DNA from: an uncultured Pseudomonadota bacterium
GTDB taxonomy: Bacteria > Pseudomonadota > Gammaproteobacteria > Burkholderiales > SG8-39
Reading direction: 5' to 3'
Assembly (NCBI GenBank): GCA_903909415.1
Contig: CAIVVS010000290.1
Span: 1 to 9,273 of the forward strand
DNA: 9,273 bases
Numbering within the stretch: position 1 is the stretch's first letter; each line of letters begins with the position of its first letter. The notes under the pieces are model-generated. The model saw nothing but the letters and a program-made list of their open reading frames with translations. It did not search any database and had not been told where the DNA came from. The position numbers and the translations under genes were made by a program. This document shows positions 7,232 to 9,273 of this stretch, piece by piece.

Positions 7232-8163
7232 GCACGGACGGCAAGGACTCCGGGGACACCCAGGGCGCCGGTCGCAAGCTCACCGGCCGCATCCTTGCCG
7301 CCTTCGGCCGCTCGTACCTGGTGGAGTGCGAACTGGGCCTGCTGGAATGCGTGCCACGTGCCAAGCGCAGTGTCTATGCCTGTGGCGACCGGGTCGCGGC
7401 GACGACCACCGGCCCGGGGCAGGGCGTGCTGGACGCCTTCGAGACGCGGCAGTCGCTCTACAGGCGATCCGCGGAGCACCGCACCAAGCTGATCGCCGCC
7501 AACGCTACGCGCCTGGCGGTCGTGGTGGCCACCGACCCGAGCTTCAGCGACGAGCTGCTCGCGCGCTTCCTCCTCGCTGCGGAGGATGGCGGGCTCGAGT
7601 GCCTGGTCCTGCTCAACAAGGCTGACCTCACCGCGCCGCTGGCGCATGCGCGCTCGCGACTCGCTCCCTTCGAGGCGGCGGGCTACCGCGTCGAGGCGGT
7701 GAGCGCGCTGGCCGATCCGGGGCACCTGGCCGGGCTGTTCAGCAAGGGCACGACGCTGCTGGTGGGCCAGTCCGGCATGGGCAAGTCCACCATCGTGAAC
7801 GCATTGGTCCCCGGCGCCCATGCCGCAGTGGACGAGATCTCCCGCTTCCTGCACTCGGGGCGCCACACCACGACGCACGCCCGGCTGTACCGGCTTGGGT
7901 GCGGCTCCGAGGTGATCGACTCACCGGGAGTGCAGACGTTCGGCCTTGCGCACATGGACCGCGCGGGGATCGAGCATTGCTTCCCCGAGTTGCGGCCGCT
8001 TTACGGGACCTGCCGGTTCAGCGATTGCAAGCACGACGGTGAGCCCGGCTGCGCGGTGCGTGCCGCAGTGGACAGCGGGGCGCTCCACCCGCGGCGCTAC
8101 GAACTGTTCCTGCGCATCGCCCGTGAGGCGACGGCGCGCGCGCGCGAAGCCTGGGAAAGGTGA
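7228..8163 (+). CDS. rsgA: Ribosome small-subunit biogenesis GTPase RsgA
   Basis: RsgA (YjeQ) is a circularly permuted GTPase that checks late maturation of the 30S ribosomal subunit. The 311-residue product has an N-terminal OB-fold (about residues 15-75). GTPase motifs follow in permuted order: NKAD at 130-133 (G4), VSAL near 155-160 (G5), GQSGMGKST at 180-188 (G1), the HTTTH region at 213-217 (G2) and DSPG at 231-234 (G3). The C-terminal zinc knuckle has Cys262, Cys267, His269 and Cys275. All parts needed for activity are present. The TTG at 7228 is the chosen start: it lies inside the phhB stop (TTGA) and gives the usual length. An in-frame ATG at 7003 would run through most of phhB and is not credible. 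No Shine-Dalgarno sequence precedes the TTG, so translation probably depends on coupling to phhB. Confidence 0.97.
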   Translation: MSTDGKDSGDTQGAGRKLTGRILAAFGRSYLVECELGLLECVPRAKRSVYACGDRVAATTTGPGQGVLDAFETRQSLYRRSAEHRTKLIAANATRLAVVVATDPSFSDELLARFLLAAEDGGLECLVLLNKADLTAPLAHARSRLAPFEAAGYRVEAVSALADPGHLAGLFSKGTTLLVGQSGMGKSTIVNALVPGAHAAVDEISRFLHSGRHTTTHARLYRLGCGSEVIDSPGVQTFGLAHMDRAGIEHCFPELRPLYGTCRFSDCKHDGEPGCAVRAAVDSGALHPRRYELFLRIAREATARAREAWER

Positions 8164-8471
8164 AGCAGGTCTACGCGTCCCTGTCGACGCTGGAGATACA
8201 CCACCTCAAGAACCTCCTCCAGTCCGGGGGCATCGCTTGCCGGATACTCGGCGAATCCCTGGCGTCGGCGGCGGGCGAGCTGCCCCTGACGGAGTGCGCC
8301 ATGCGCCTGTGTGTCGAGAACGACCAGGATGAGAGACGCGCCCTGGAACTGCTCGCCGAAATGCGCGCGCCCGCAAGATGCCTGGGGCCGGCATGGACCT
8401 GCCCCGCCTGCGCCGAGGTGCTTGAAGCGCAGTTCACCGCCTGCTGGCACTGCGGCACGGCCCGGGCCTGA
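8160..8471 (+). CDS. DUF2007-type small protein with C-terminal zinc ribbon
   Basis: This 103-residue protein starts at GTG 8160, inside the rsgA stop (GTGA). Residues 1-70 (start MKQVYAS, then a helix with HHLKNLLQSGGIACRIL) look like the DUF2007 'putative signal transducing protein' fold, a small domain of unknown role. Residues 81-98 form a zinc-ribbon type pair, CPAC (Cys81, Cys84) and CWHC (Cys95, Cys98), probably binding one zinc. There are no membrane segments or signal peptide. GGGAAAG lies right against the start codon, too close for normal Shine-Dalgarno spacing, so the start rests on the family-like N-terminus and the overlap. It is the last gene of the cluster. Its link to ribosome assembly or to the protease is only suggested by position, and I propose no function. 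Confidence 0.82.
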   Translation: MKQVYASLSTLEIHHLKNLLQSGGIACRILGESLASAAGELPLTECAMRLCVENDQDERRALELLAEMRAPARCLGPAWTCPACAEVLEAQFTACWHCGTARA

Positions 8472-8487
8472 GGCGGTGCCCCCGGGC
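8460..8487. terminator. Possible hairpin at the convergent junction
   Basis: GCCCGGG at 8460-8466 pairs with CCCGGGC at 8481-8487 across a 14-base loop. It overlaps the end of the DUF2007 gene and most of the 27-base gap before the convergent membrane-protein gene. A symmetric hairpin here could end transcription from both sides. There is no T-tract on either side, so this is a weak call. Confidence 0.25.
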
Positions 8488-8498
8488 GAAGGCGGCCG

Positions 8499-9273
8499 TC
8501 AGCCGAATACGCTCGCTATCATCAGCAGCGCGAGCAAAGCGACCAGAAGCGACACGGTCCGCCATACCAGCCCGATGGTGCTGTCCAGGAAGGCCGGGTC
8601 CGGCTCGTCGCCCACGCCGATCTCCGGACGGTCCACGGGTTCGCCATCGGCAATGTAGGCACCCCCCAGTCGCACGCCGATGGCCCCGGCGCCGGCCGCC
8701 AGTACCACGCCGATCAGCGGGTCGGCCCAGCGGCTCGCCTGGCCCCGCCAGCAGAACACGGCGTCCTCGAAGTCCCCAACCACGGCGAATGCCGCCGCAG
8801 TGACTCGCACCGGAAGCCAGTCGATGGCCGCGAACGCATCGCGCGCGAACCGCCCGAAGTTGGCAAGTTCAGGCTGGTCACCCTGGCCCCACCTGCGCGC
8901 AAGCATGGAACTCAACCGGTACAACACCGCCCCCGCGGGGCCGGGCAGCAGCACGAACCAGAACACCACGCCGAACACGCGGCGATGCGATGCGGACAGC
9001 GCCTCCTCGATGGCGAGCCTGACCACGTCCTCACGGCCCAGGGAGGAGCAGTCGTGGCCGCGCCACGCTGCGAGCTGCGCCCGGGCACGATCGAGGTCAT
9101 CTGCCTGCAAGGCGAGGCGGATGTCAGTATAGAAGTGGCTGAACTGGCGGAAACCCATGGTGAAATAAAGCACCACGACGCTGAACGCGATCGAAAGCAG
9201 GGGATGCAGTTTCGAGAGCACGTAATGCACGAGGGCCGCGCCGAGCACCGCAGGAAGCACCGCGAGGCACCAC
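8499..9273 (-). CDS. CobD/CbiB-like (AmpE-related) membrane protein, N-terminus beyond the window
   Basis: The frame is open to the window edge, with four more codons (W-C-L-A) before a GTG at 9260. That GTG is therefore probably internal, and I estimate that about 50-60 N-terminal residues are missing. The 257 visible residues match the CobD/CbiB superfamily: a hydrophobic segment, LYFTMGFRQFSHF, an amphipathic helix with many Arg/Ala/Leu, then FGVVFWFVLLPGPAGAVLYRL, WLPVRVTAAAFAVVGDFEDA and a final hydrophobic helix (LLVALLALLMIASVF). About six membrane segments are visible. True CobD (CbiB) attaches aminopropanol in cobalamin synthesis, but no cobalamin gene is near. In betaproteobacteria such stand-alone homologues are common, and AmpE, a beta-lactamase regulator, is another relative. 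The function here is uncertain. It converges with the rsgA cluster, 27 bases apart. Confidence 0.82.
   Translation of the reverse strand, partial: WCLAVLPAVLGAALVHYVLSKLHPLLSIAFSVVVLYFTMGFRQFSHFYTDIRLALQADDLDRARAQLAAWRGHDCSSLGREDVVRLAIEEALSASHRRVFGVVFWFVLLPGPAGAVLYRLSSMLARRWGQGDQPELANFGRFARDAFAAIDWLPVRVTAAAFAVVGDFEDAVFCWRGQASRWADPLIGVVLAAGAGAIGVRLGGAYIADGEPVDRPEIGVGDEPDPAFLDSTIGLVWRTVSLLVALLALLMIASVFG

Noticed and set aside
8499..9260. Complete CobD-like gene starting at the GTG at 9260
   Set aside because: The frame stays open to the edge and the four residues before the GTG continue the hydrophobic segment, so the gene is more likely cut by the window.

Overview
The window is very GC-rich (roughly 70% by eye) and densely coding, and reads as ordinary chromosomal backbone of a proteobacterium. 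The block orn / M48 membrane protease / pterin carbinolamine dehydratase / rsgA / DUF2007 protein / CobD-CbiB-like membrane protein, and the wording of the last protein, look most like a betaproteobacterium. A GC-rich gammaproteobacterium is the alternative. This placement is inference from gene order and protein motifs, not from a search.

Layout. Positions 1-142 hold no gene I can support. A complete glucose-6-phosphate isomerase gene (pgi, TTG start) occupies 143-1711. A 140-base gap follows, with a GC-rich inverted repeat and then a good sigma70-type promoter (TTGACG, 17-base spacer, TAGTCT). This promoter leads into a D-lactate dehydrogenase/glycolate-oxidase-type flavoprotein (1852-3243). 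After 23 bases comes a TPR-fused, SPINDLY-type O-GlcNAc transferase homologue (3267-5042). Its stop codon shares the palindrome CTAG with the stop of the convergent oligoribonuclease gene orn (5584-5039, minus strand).

A 70-base AT-richer spacer separates orn from a divergent, tightly packed plus-strand cluster. It contains an M48/Ste24-like membrane metalloprotease (5655-6905), phhB-type pterin-4a-carbinolamine dehydratase (6902-7231), the ribosome-assembly GTPase rsgA (7228-8163) and a small DUF2007 plus zinc-ribbon protein (8160-8471). Each of the last three genes begins inside the stop codon of the one before (GTGA, TTGA, GTGA), always with a non-ATG start. This suggests one mRNA with coupled translation. 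A minus-strand CobD/CbiB-like membrane protein converges on the cluster and runs off the right edge.

The genes do not form one pathway. They cover central carbon metabolism (pgi), D-2-hydroxyacid oxidation, protein O-glycosylation, RNA turnover (orn), membrane proteolysis, pterin chemistry and 30S ribosome maturation (rsgA). I found no tRNA, rRNA, CRISPR array, insertion sequence, prophage part or toxin-antitoxin pair. The items most worth a second look are the O-GlcNAc transferase with unknown targets, the triple start-stop overlap, the shared CTAG stop, and the structured leader of the flavoprotein gene.
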